DNA of 64,000 nt, from positions 1 to 64,000 of the forward strand of contig NZ_BJVC01000004.1 in assembly GCF_007988945.1 (NCBI RefSeq), written 5' to 3'. Positions 56,799 through 64,000 of this stretch are shown here, piece by piece. The stretch's first letter is position 1, and every line of letters starts with the position of its first letter. A program made the position numbers and the translations under genes. The notes below the pieces were generated by a model. The model saw only the letters and a list, made by a program, of their open reading frames with translations. It was not told the origin of the DNA and made no database searches. The stretch is from Swaminathania salitolerans (GTDB lineage Bacteria; Pseudomonadota; Alphaproteobacteria; Acetobacterales; Acetobacteraceae).

Positions 56799-57851
56799 TT
56801 ACCAGCCGGGCTGTCCGATCAGGCGTGCGAACAAGTCCGGTGGCGTGTCGCGACGCAGGATGGCGGCCAGTTCGGCCCCCAGACCGGCCCCCTCTTCCGG
56901 CGCGCCGGACAGGGAGCGGCGCAGAACGAAACTGCCGTCTTCCGCCGCGATCAGACCGTGCAGGACGAGCTCACCCTTCACGATCCGGGCGAACCCGCCG
57001 ACAGGCGTCCGGCACGACCCGTCCAGCCCTTCCAGCAATGCGCGCTCCGCCCTTGCCGCAAGCCGGCTTTCCCGGTCCTCGATAGCGGGCATCAGGGACA
57101 GGAGACCCGCATCGGACCGCCGCAAGGTGATTCCGATCATGCCCTGACCGCATGCAGGAAGCATGTCTTCGGGTTCGAAAATCACATCGGCACGCGCGCC
57201 CAGACCGAGGCGGTTCAGCCCGGCCAGAGCGAGAAACGTCGCATCGCAGGCCCCTGCCTCCAGCTTGGCCAGACGCGTCTGGACATTCCCCCTGATCAGA
57301 CAGAATCGCAGATCGGGGCGCCGCGCCAGAAGCTGGGCCTGACGACGGATCGAGGCACACCCGATGACGGCGCCCGCAGGAAGGGCATCGAGCGGGTCGC
57401 CTCCCGGCCGCAGGGAGGCACGATCGCGCAAAACGAGCGCATCGCGCGGATCTTCCCGACGGAGGACGCATCCGAGAACCAGATCGTTCGGCAGGAAGGT
57501 TTCGAGATCCTTGAGACTATGCACCGCGAAATCGATTTCACCGGCCCGGAGCGCCTGATGGATCTCCTTGGAGAACAGGCCCTTGCCACCGATCTCGGCC
57601 AGCCGCCGGATCTGGTCGCGGTCGCCTTTGGTCGATATCCGCTGCTCGCGCAGGCCGCCGAAGAGCTCGAGAAAGGGAAAGCGCTCACCCAGCTGTGCCA
57701 TGAAACTGCGCGTCTGGACCAGAGCCAGAGGAGAGGCGCGCGTGCCGATACGCAGCGTCTGTCCGAAAAGCGGGTGCCCCAGCACGTCGGGTGACAGCGT
57801 GGTCGCGCCATGCAGATCGTGTATCGGGGATCGGGCGGGCGATATCGTCAT
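56799..57851 (-). CDS. hemC: Porphobilinogen deaminase (hydroxymethylbilane synthase)
   Basis: HemC joins four porphobilinogens into hydroxymethylbilane in haem synthesis. The 350 residues include a ~30-residue N-terminal extension before LRIGTRASPLALVQT. ISTKGDRD, AVHSLKDLE, GCASIRRQAQLL and the dipyrromethane-cofactor Cys in LDGSCRTPVGG (around 277) are intact. Normal proteins are ~310 residues, so the extension may not all be translated. It lies next to katG, a haem user, on the same strand, but 500 bp apart. Confidence 0.95.
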   Translation of the reverse strand: MTISPARSPIHDLHGATTLSPDVLGHPLFGQTLRIGTRASPLALVQTRSFMAQLGERFPFLELFGGLREQRISTKGDRDQIRRLAEIGGKGLFSKEIHQALRAGEIDFAVHSLKDLETFLPNDLVLGCVLRREDPRDALVLRDRASLRPGGDPLDALPAGAVIGCASIRRQAQLLARRPDLRFCLIRGNVQTRLAKLEAGACDATFLALAGLNRLGLGARADVIFEPEDMLPACGQGMIGITLRRSDAGLLSLMPAIEDRESRLAARAERALLEGLDGSCRTPVGGFARIVKGELVLHGLIAAEDGSFVLRRSLSGAPEEGAGLGAELAAILRRDTPPDLFARLIGQPGW

Positions 57852-57885
57852 GGGTACGGGGATAACGCCGCGGCACTCTGCGGTA

Positions 57886-57910
57886 TAACTGATAATTCCG
57901 TGCTCAGTTA
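57886..57910. promoter_or_regulatory. Inverted repeat upstream of hemC
   Basis: TAACTGA (57886-57892) and TCAGTTA (57904-57910) are inverted over 11 bp. GGGATAAC (57859-57866) and GTTATCCC (57914-57921) form a second, offset inverted pair. Candidate operator; function unknown. Confidence 0.3.
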
Positions 57911-58029
57911 ACGGTTATCCCTGTCTCCGTTCCCGTCGCGTCTCCTCCCCGGGCGTCAAGGGCGGTCGAATCCCGGCAAGACCGGGGATCTGAGAGGGAC
58001 AAGGGGGAAACGAGAGCGGAACGACACGC

Positions 58030-58716
58030 TCAGGCGAGAGCCTCGTGCAATCTGTCATGCCGGTTGCTGCGCGCGCGATTGCGCAGGGCTCTCTCGAGAT
58101 GGACCAGATGATCGCGGGTGATGCGAAGCGCGGCGTCCCGATCGCCTCGATCCATCGCCTCGATGAGAGCCGCATGATCGTGACAGGATTGCTGGGCGTC
58201 CTCATCGGACTGGTAGAGGGCCGCGATCAGGACCGTGCGCGCCGTCAGGTTCTCCAGAATCGTCGCGATGACCGAGTTGCCGAGCACGTCGGCGATATGA
58301 ACGTGAAAATGGCCGAGCAGATAGGATCGCCTGGCGAGATCCTGCCCCGCGAGAGCATTTTCCTGTGCCACGAGATGTCGGCGCAACCGGAGGATCGCCG
58401 TCCGGTCGACCCGCTCATGATCCATGATCAGCCCCGTCTCGACGGCGCGCCTCGCCTCGATCACCTCGCGCGCTTCCGGCACGCTCGGCTCGATGACGAA
58501 CCAGCCGCGTCTCGGCGTTACATCCACGAGGCCCTTGCTGCTCAGTCGGATCATGGCCTCACGGACCAGCGTGCGCGAGACGCCGAAAATCTCGCAGAGT
58601 TCCTTCTCGCCGAAACGTTCACCGGGCGAGATCCGGCCCGAGAGCACCGCGCGGATGATCTTCTCCTCGATGACGAGGCCGCTCGCGCGCTCCGGTTCTG
58701 GTCTGGTGATGTCCAT
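58030..58716 (-). CDS. GntR-family regulator with FCD ligand domain
   Basis: FadR-subfamily repressors sense organic acids and control their uptake or breakdown. The N-terminal winged helix is VIEEKIIRAVLSGRISPGER, FGEKELCEIFGVSRTLVREA, MIRLSSKGLVDVTPRRGWFV. The C-terminal FCD domain (about 90-215) shows the helical bundle with metal-ligand-type His (FHVHIADVLGNSVI, DHAALIEAMDRGD). It is divergent from the TonB receptor gene of the adjoining unit and probably controls it. Confidence 0.92.
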   Translation of the reverse strand: MDITRPEPERASGLVIEEKIIRAVLSGRISPGERFGEKELCEIFGVSRTLVREAMIRLSSKGLVDVTPRRGWFVIEPSVPEAREVIEARRAVETGLIMDHERVDRTAILRLRRHLVAQENALAGQDLARRSYLLGHFHVHIADVLGNSVIATILENLTARTVLIAALYQSDEDAQQSCHDHAALIEAMDRGDRDAALRITRDHLVHLERALRNRARSNRHDRLHEALA

Positions 58717-58795
58717 GACGTTTTTATGCGCCTCCCCGGGAGGCGCTGCAAGACGAAGGATCCTGCCCGCCTCGCATCGCGACCCTGTAATTTAT

Positions 58796-58818
58796 TAACG
58801 AAACGGTTCATTTCGTTA
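58796..58818. promoter_or_regulatory. 8-bp inverted repeat in the GntR/receptor gap
   Basis: TAACGAAA (58796-58803) and TTTCGTTA (58811-58818) are exact inverted copies over 7 bp, about 80 bp before the GntR start. Candidate operator or promoter element. Confidence 0.4.
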
Positions 58819-58845
58819 TGGCATGGAAACAGCAGGTATTCTAAG

Positions 58846-58855
58846 TAGTATACAA
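58846..58855. promoter_or_regulatory. FadR-subfamily-like operator
   Basis: TAGTATACAA (reverse TTGTATACTA) fits the short TNGT-N-ACNA type palindromes bound by FCD GntR regulators. It lies 54 bp before the TonB receptor start. Confidence 0.45.
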
Positions 58856-58908
58856 GATCGTCCATCAGGAGCCGCCCCACGGCCTCCTGCCTATGCCGGG
58901 AACCTCCG

Positions 58909-61275
58909 ATGTCGCGTCAGCCGAAACGCTTTTTCCTGAATTCCTGCAGCCGCCCCACCCTCCTGGCCTCGATGACGCTTGGCATTACCGTCGTGCTCTC
59001 GCTCGCCGGGTCCGGCGGCGGGGCTCATGCCCAGGGCACGACAACGGGCATGCACCACCCGACCCCTCATCGTCAGACCGTACGCCCGCGTCATGTTTCC
59101 TCCGGCGCGCACAAGCCGATACCGGCCGGGGGTGAGACCGTTCAGGTCTCGGCGAGACGGGGCGTGACCAGCGCCGGCCAGCACAACGCACATTCCGAGA
59201 CCGTTCTCTCTCGCCAGGAGTTGCAGAACCGGAACGTTCGGCAGATGACCGATATCGTCCGTGTCGCTCCCAATCTCACGATTCAGCCGAGCTTCGGCAG
59301 TGCGGCGCTCAATTTCGCGCTCCGCGGCGTCGGGCTGATGGATTTCACCCAGAACAACACGCCCTCGGTCATGCCCTATGTCGACGGGGTCGCCTATCCG
59401 GTCAGCATCATGACGACGGGCATATTGTTCGACATGGACGATGTCTCGGTCGCACCGGGTGCCTCTGGCTTTACGCACGGTCAGTCGACGACGGGCGGAG
59501 AAATCAATTTCCATACCGGAGACCCGACGGAACGTTTCCATACCGGACTGACCGAGGATATCGCCAGTTACGGCCGCAACCGGGTCGAGGGCTTCGTATC
59601 GGGGCCGCTCTCGCGCAGCGTTTCCTATCGCATTGCGGGGCAATCCCTCACCGGTGGCGGATTCCAGCACAATGCGCAGGGAACCGGCTATGGCAACAGC
59701 AATATCGGCGCGCTGCGCGGCAAGCTGCGCTGGCAGATCGACGAGACCTCTCGCCTCGATATCGGCGGTCACTGGACCACCGATCAGTCCGAATCGTCAT
59801 CCGGGCATAATCTGTACAACTCCTACGGCGTGCCCGTCACCGGCGATATCTACCAGACAGCCTGGGGGCTCGATCCGCGTTTCGCGAAGATCATCGGAAT
59901 CGATCCCGGCAATGCCAAACCGCGCGAGGACAATCTCTTCTGGGGCGCGAATATCCGTTATACCAAGACGTTCTCCTGGGCGCGCCTGTGGTCGCAGAGC
60001 GCCTATGAGATGGTCGACGAGCACGAGCTGACCAATCAGACCAACTCGGTCAGATCCTTCGGCAACATGTTCCGCAACAACCAGACCAATGTCTTTTCGC
60101 AGGAAGTGAAGCTGGAATCGCGCGATCCCAAAGCGCGCTTTCACTGGGAGACCGGTCTTTATTACAGTCGCGCGCGCATGGCCCAGAGCTTCTGGTACGA
60201 CAGTTCGGATCGCCCCGGCACCACGCCCCTGAACGAGACCAGCTACCGGCAGAACCAGCAGAATTTCAACCAGTACGTTCAGCTCAGCTACCGCATCCTG
60301 CCGAAACTGACCCTGATCGGCGCGATCAATCATGAATCAGACGACCGGCAGATGCTCAATCTGACGAGCACCAATGTCAATCTCGATACAGGGCTTGCCT
60401 ACGGGCAGACGAATTTCGGCAATTCCGGCGCCCTGACGAACCAGTTCGGCGGCAGGGTCGGTGCGCAGTACCAGTTTACGCCCAATGTCATGGGCTATGC
60501 GATCTTCTCGAAGGGATTCAAGCCCGGAGGCTTCTCGGCCAATATCACGCAGAACGCCAATCAGCTCCGCCCCTTCAAGCCGGAATCGGTCCTGACCTAT
60601 GAAGGCGGGTTCAAATCGATGCTTTTCGATCGCCGCCTGCGTTTCAATGCGGCGGGATTCTATTACGATTATCGCGACCAGCAGATTCTCGGGAGCATCC
60701 TCGTGCCTCCCTACGGCGTTCTCGGCGGTTATGTGAACGCGCCGCGCTCCTACATCTACGGCGCGGAATTCGACATGGAAGCGCATCCCTTCCACGGTCT
60801 CGTCCTGACACAGAATTTCGGTTACCAGAATGGCGTCTTCACCCAGTTCCAGAGCCTGAACAGAAGCGCCACGACGGCGCAATTCGCCAATACGGGCCGA
60901 TGGTCGCCAATCTATACCAACTATAACGGCTACAATATGGGGCTCGCCAATCTGACGCTCTCCGGTGCTGCGGTCTATAGCTGGCACGTTTTTCGCGATT
61001 ACCGCATGACCTTCGACGTCGATTACAATTATCGTGGCGCCCAGACCCAGCCCCAGCATATCGGCGATGGCGGGATCTATCGTGCGCCAGCCTATTTCCT
61101 GGTCAATTCCTTCCTGACCTTTGCCGCGCCAAGACAGCACTGGGCGCTGACGGTCTACGGACAGAATCTCGCCGATCGCCGCTACTGGCTGTCGGGCGGC
61201 ACACAGGCGACCTTCTATGGCGTCATTCCGGGTTTGCCCCGTTTCGTCGGCGCAAAGATCAACGTAACCTACTGA
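58909..61275 (+). CDS. TonB-dependent outer-membrane receptor of the GntR unit
   Basis: The 788 residues have a signal peptide (ASMTLGITVVLSLAGSG, ends AHAQG near 42), a Pro/His-rich linker, a TonB-box-like segment ETVQVSARR (about 77), a plug (LSRQELQNRNVRQMTDIVRV) and a barrel ending in AKINVTY, a good C-terminal signature. It lacks the CYC/haem or CobW-type features I would recognise, so the ligand is open. Its place beside a GntR regulator, a DAACS symporter and a dehydrogenase suggests an organic-acid-type ligand rather than iron. Confidence 0.92.
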   Translation: MSRQPKRFFLNSCSRPTLLASMTLGITVVLSLAGSGGGAHAQGTTTGMHHPTPHRQTVRPRHVSSGAHKPIPAGGETVQVSARRGVTSAGQHNAHSETVLSRQELQNRNVRQMTDIVRVAPNLTIQPSFGSAALNFALRGVGLMDFTQNNTPSVMPYVDGVAYPVSIMTTGILFDMDDVSVAPGASGFTHGQSTTGGEINFHTGDPTERFHTGLTEDIASYGRNRVEGFVSGPLSRSVSYRIAGQSLTGGGFQHNAQGTGYGNSNIGALRGKLRWQIDETSRLDIGGHWTTDQSESSSGHNLYNSYGVPVTGDIYQTAWGLDPRFAKIIGIDPGNAKPREDNLFWGANIRYTKTFSWARLWSQSAYEMVDEHELTNQTNSVRSFGNMFRNNQTNVFSQEVKLESRDPKARFHWETGLYYSRARMAQSFWYDSSDRPGTTPLNETSYRQNQQNFNQYVQLSYRILPKLTLIGAINHESDDRQMLNLTSTNVNLDTGLAYGQTNFGNSGALTNQFGGRVGAQYQFTPNVMGYAIFSKGFKPGGFSANITQNANQLRPFKPESVLTYEGGFKSMLFDRRLRFNAAGFYYDYRDQQILGSILVPPYGVLGGYVNAPRSYIYGAEFDMEAHPFHGLVLTQNFGYQNGVFTQFQSLNRSATTAQFANTGRWSPIYTNYNGYNMGLANLTLSGAAVYSWHVFRDYRMTFDVDYNYRGAQTQPQHIGDGGIYRAPAYFLVNSFLTFAAPRQHWALTVYGQNLADRRYWLSGGTQATFYGVIPGLPRFVGAKINVTY

Positions 61276-61337
61276 CCGCCATCCGAAACGTCGCCCTGCC
61301 AGACACAGCCATTTTCCTGCCGGACCGGAGATCCCTC

Positions 61338-62627
61338 TTGAGCGCACGCGAAACCGCATCGGCCGCCCCGACCAGGCCGGGCATCTTCATCCAGGTCATC
61401 GTGGCAACCCTGGCCGGCATCCTCCTCGGGCTGTTCGCACCGCATCTCTCGCTGTCCTGCCGATGGCTGACCGACCTCTTCCTGCGGCTCATCCTCATGA
61501 TCGTGGGGCCGCTCCTGTTCTGCATCGTCGTGACCGGAATCACAGGAGCAGGCTCGCTCGGCTCCGTCGGGCGGCTCGGGAGCCGTTCCCTGATCTATTT
61601 CGAGGCCATGACCACACTCGTTCTGCTTCTCTCCGTCGGGGCCGCCCTGCTGATCCATCCGGGGCGCGGCATGAACTATACGCCGAGCGCGGAAGATGCC
61701 CGGGCCGTCGCCAGCTATGCGGCAAACGCCCATGCCCTTCACGCCCAGGGTTTCACGGGTTTCATCCTGAATCTCGTCCCCCGGTCGCCGGTCGCGGCGT
61801 TTGCGGAAGGCAATATCCTCCAGATCCTGTTCTTTGCCGTGCTTCTGGGCTGCTGCCTCTCACGTCTCGGCGAGACCGGCGCGCCGGTCACCCGGCTGAT
61901 CGAGAGTCTCTCTACCCTGTTTTCCCGCATGATGCGGGTCATCATCGCGACCGCGCCTCTGGGCGTCTTTGGCGCGGTCGCGACCACCGTCGCCGAATAC
62001 GGGCTCGATGCGATCATTCATCTCGCAAGCTTCGTCGTTCTCTATTTCTCCGCGATCGGTTTTTTCATCGTGGTCATACTGGGCGGTCTGCTGGCCCTGT
62101 GCGGTCTCAATCCCCTGCGCTTCGCCCGCTATTTCCGCGAGGAGATCCTGATCGTCACCGCAACCACGAGTTCCGACTCCGTTCTGCCGAGCATCATGGC
62201 AAAGCTCGAAGCGCTCGGCATGACGCGTCAGGTCGTGGGACTCGTGGTTCCGGCCGGCTACAGCCTCAATCTCGATGCGCTCTCGATCTATCTCGGCTTT
62301 GCCGTCGTGTTTCTGGCAGAGGTCACCCATACCCCCCTGACCGTGACCCAGATCCTGTCCATGCTGGCCACGGCGCTCATCACCTCCAAAGGCGCGCACG
62401 GGGTTCCGGGCATCGCGATCGTGGTGCTTGCCGCCACCCTGGCGGCGGCGCCGTCGATCCCGCTCTCCAGTCTCGTCCTGCTGATTGCGGTGGACTGGTT
62501 CAGCGGCATTGCCCGGGCCGTGGGCAATCTCGCCGGAAACTGCGTGGCACCGGTCGTCATCGCCGCCTGGGAGGGGTCGCTCGACCGGGCACAGGCCCGT
62601 CGGGTAATGGAACAGGCAAACTCCTGA
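61338..62627 (+). CDS. Dicarboxylate/amino acid:cation symporter (DAACS, GltP/DctA-like)
   Basis: This 429-residue inner-membrane symporter imports C4-dicarboxylates, Glu/Asp or similar acids with Na+ or H+. The start is TTG behind GGAG. The re-entrant-loop motif TTSSDSVLPSIMAKLEALG and the C-terminal VPAGYSLNLDALSIYLGF and VDWFSGIARAVGNLAGNCV match the family; the last carries the conserved Asp (VDW) and Asn. It lies 62 bp after the receptor gene and 26 bp before the dehydrogenase gene, probably one transcript. Confidence 0.92.
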   Translation: MSARETASAAPTRPGIFIQVIVATLAGILLGLFAPHLSLSCRWLTDLFLRLILMIVGPLLFCIVVTGITGAGSLGSVGRLGSRSLIYFEAMTTLVLLLSVGAALLIHPGRGMNYTPSAEDARAVASYAANAHALHAQGFTGFILNLVPRSPVAAFAEGNILQILFFAVLLGCCLSRLGETGAPVTRLIESLSTLFSRMMRVIIATAPLGVFGAVATTVAEYGLDAIIHLASFVVLYFSAIGFFIVVILGGLLALCGLNPLRFARYFREEILIVTATTSSDSVLPSIMAKLEALGMTRQVVGLVVPAGYSLNLDALSIYLGFAVVFLAEVTHTPLTVTQILSMLATALITSKGAHGVPGIAIVVLAATLAAAPSIPLSSLVLLIAVDWFSGIARAVGNLAGNCVAPVVIAAWEGSLDRAQARRVMEQANS

Positions 62628-62653
62628 GACACAAGGCCCGATACGCCCCCGCC

Positions 62654-63700
62654 ATGACCGATCCGAACCGATACGCCGCCCCGATTCTCGCGCGCGCCTG
62701 CCAGAAGAGACTGGAACAGGCCGGAGCCGCTCCGCAGGATGCTGCCCAGACCGTTCGTGCCCTCCTGCACGGTTCGATGCTCGGCACGGACAGTCACGGC
62801 GTCCGGCTGATCGGCTATTACGCCGACATGCTGGAAAACGGAGGGGTGAACCGCCATCCGGACAGGCATTTCGTCCGGACCGCACCGGCTACCGGACGCT
62901 ACGATGCGGATTTCGGTCTGGCCCATGCGGCGTCCTACGACGCCATGGATCATGCGGTCGCCCTCGCCCGTCAGAGCGGAATCGGTGCCGTCACGGTCCA
63001 TCGCTCCACCCATTACGGGGCAGGAGGCGCCTATGCCCTGCCTGCGGCAGAGCAGGGTTTCGTCGCTCTGGTTCTCAGCAACTCCGATCCGGCCGTGGCC
63101 CTGGCCGGAGGGCGCGGCGCCTTTCACGGCACGAACCCGATCGCGATGGCGGCGCCGGTGCGCGGCCGCAGGCCGTGGCTGCTCGACATGGCGACCTCCT
63201 CGATCCCGTTCAACCGGGTGAAGCTGTTCCGCAGTCTCGGCCTGACTCTCGATCCCGATGTCGCACTCGACGAGGAAGGGCATCCGACCCGGGACGCGCA
63301 TCGTGCCCGGGTTCTCCAGCCACTGGGCGGCACGGCATTCGGACATAAGGGCGCGGCACTGGCAGGCGTGGTGACGATCCTCTCCGCGATCCTGTCGGGC
63401 GCCGATCCCGACCCGGTCATGGCCTCGACCTCGGACGCCCAGACAGGCCGGGCGCGGCAGAATGTCGGCCATATCATGCTGGCCATCGATCCCGCCCGTT
63501 TCATAGGGCAGGAGGCCTTCGAATCCGAAATGGACCGCTATCTCGCGCTTCTGCACGAATCACCCGGAACCGAAGCGGCGCACCCTCCGAGAGCCCCCGG
63601 CGATATCGAATGGGCGCATTTCGACGCACGCAGCGAGCACGGCATTCCGGTGGATCCGGATACGGAGCGGTTTCTCGGGCTTTCCCCCCGGAGCGAATGA
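62654..63700 (+). CDS. Ldh_2-family malate/lactate/ureidoglycolate-type dehydrogenase
   Basis: NAD(P)-dependent 2-hydroxyacid dehydrogenases of the YlbC/AllD fold, distinct from classical LDH/MDH, oxidise malate, lactate, sulfolactate, ureidoglycolate or tartrate-like acids. The start is the ATG of MTDPNRYAAPIL (348 residues); an open frame continues upstream inside the symporter. ALLHGSMLGTDSHGVRLIGYY (catalytic His), TVHRSTHYGAGGAYAL, VLSNSDPAVALAGG, NPIAMAAPV and LLDMATSSIPFNRVKL are family motifs. The acid imported by the adjacent symporter is the likely substrate. Confidence 0.9.
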   Translation: MTDPNRYAAPILARACQKRLEQAGAAPQDAAQTVRALLHGSMLGTDSHGVRLIGYYADMLENGGVNRHPDRHFVRTAPATGRYDADFGLAHAASYDAMDHAVALARQSGIGAVTVHRSTHYGAGGAYALPAAEQGFVALVLSNSDPAVALAGGRGAFHGTNPIAMAAPVRGRRPWLLDMATSSIPFNRVKLFRSLGLTLDPDVALDEEGHPTRDAHRARVLQPLGGTAFGHKGAALAGVVTILSAILSGADPDPVMASTSDAQTGRARQNVGHIMLAIDPARFIGQEAFESEMDRYLALLHESPGTEAAHPPRAPGDIEWAHFDARSEHGIPVDPDTERFLGLSPRSE

Positions 63701-63768
63701 CGTTCCGCCCCGGGGCAGGAGCGCTCCCGGAAGAAGAGCTCCGGGGGAAGAGCCTAGGGGGGGGAGCC

Positions 63769-64000
63769 CTATCCTGCCTTCGTCCGGCGCCTGTCCCACA
63801 AGCGCAGCCCGCGCAATGCCAGATCGGCAATGCCGGGCAACAGACGAGGCTGCATCAGAGCGGGATCGAAAGCGGTCATGCGGCGGGCATTCTCGCGATA
63901 GCAATCCTCGACGAACCCGCGAAAGGAAAAGCCATCGAGAAAGAGATTGGTCTGGGTCACCGCGAAATCATGGCCGTCATTGGGCTGCTGCCCGCGACGT
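63769..64000 (-). CDS. C-terminal part of an unidentified protein (cut at right edge)
   Basis: The leftward frame is open from the window edge to a stop at 63769-63771. The visible ~76 residues read NDGHDFAVTQTNLFLDG, FSFRGFVEDCYRENARR, MTAFDPALMQPRLL, ending in a basic tail. I do not recognise the family. The composition looks like a real coding tail: strong third-position GC and no low complexity. It converges on the dehydrogenase gene, with a possible hairpin (CCCGGA/TCCGGG, about 63728-63747) between. Confidence 0.6.
   Translation of the reverse strand, partial: RRGQQPNDGHDFAVTQTNLFLDGFSFRGFVEDCYRENARRMTAFDPALMQPRLLPGIADLALRGLRLWDRRRTKAG

Noticed and set aside
61463-62653. Upstream extension of the Ldh_2 frame through the symporter gene
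   Set aside because: The first ~400 codons are Arg-rich out-of-frame reading of the symporter. The family begins at MTDPNRYAAPIL.
63701-63768. Hairpin between the dehydrogenase and the last gene
   Set aside because: CCCGGA/TCCGGG is short and has no T-run; not enough to call a terminator.

Overview
The window reads as ordinary chromosome of a GC-rich (about 60%) alphaproteobacterium, most likely an acetic acid bacterium (Acetobacteraceae). The evidence is the alphaproteobacterial regulators GcrA and MucR, an F1-type atpHAGDC operon without the Fo genes, an OlsB-type ornithine lipid acyltransferase, several TonB-dependent receptors with a dedicated TonB/ExbB/ExbD cluster, a secreted SMP-30/gluconolactonase-like protein, and a Hint-domain surface protein of a type common in acetic acid bacteria. 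Genus cannot be fixed from the sequence alone. No phage, insertion sequence, CRISPR array or rRNA operon was seen.

Layout. 0-2 kb: 3' part of a large repeat-rich protein ending in a Hint domain. 2.3-10 kb: a small His/Lys-rich secreted protein, typA, a PfkB/adenosine kinase, a bactofilin, gcrA, rnd and queF. 9.8-14.8 kb: ATP synthase F1 genes, transcribed leftwards as atpH-A-G-D-C. 15-21 kb: a secreted cupin protein, tRNA-Gly(TCC), tRNA-Trp, secE and nusG, then the PqiABC envelope lipid-transport operon. 21-28.5 kb: tRNA-Thr(CGT), a RES/Xre-type toxin-antitoxin pair with a long operator palindrome, a CatB-like acetyltransferase, an APC permease, tRNA-Gly(GCC), a thioredoxin-TPR chaperone-like protein, a Trm112-like protein, a lipoprotein and a tyrosine phosphatase.

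28-36.9 kb is a mostly leftward block: a tail-linked set of XRE regulator, lnt, olsB and fur; then mucR; tusA-like (rightward) against rimI-tsaB-rutE-like-NifU-like; then a two-component system. 37-41 kb: the TonB energy-transducing cluster (tonB-exbB-exbD-exbD-TPR) with a strong internal hairpin. 41.5-45.5 kb: prfB, with a canonical programmed +1 frameshift, and PBP1A. 45.5-52.8 kb: SMP-30 protein, pgm, secreted GH39-like glycosidase, TonB-dependent receptor. 52.9-56.3 kb: a compact cytochrome b561 / pseudoazurin / exported KatG set preceded by an OxyR-like site. 56.8-57.9 kb: hemC. 58-63.7 kb: a GntR (FCD) regulator divergent from a TonB receptor, a DAACS symporter and an Ldh_2-family dehydrogenase, apparently one uptake-and-oxidation unit. 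The last gene is cut by the right edge.

The most notable units are the exported catalase-peroxidase with its own periplasmic copper protein and membrane b-type cytochrome, and the GntR-TBDR-symporter-dehydrogenase unit. Other sequence-level signals are the prfB frameshift, the toxin-antitoxin palindrome, a 21-bp tandem duplication at the olsB/lnt junction, and an intrinsic terminator-like hairpin inside the exb cluster. All functional statements rest on reading motifs by eye. No database search was run.
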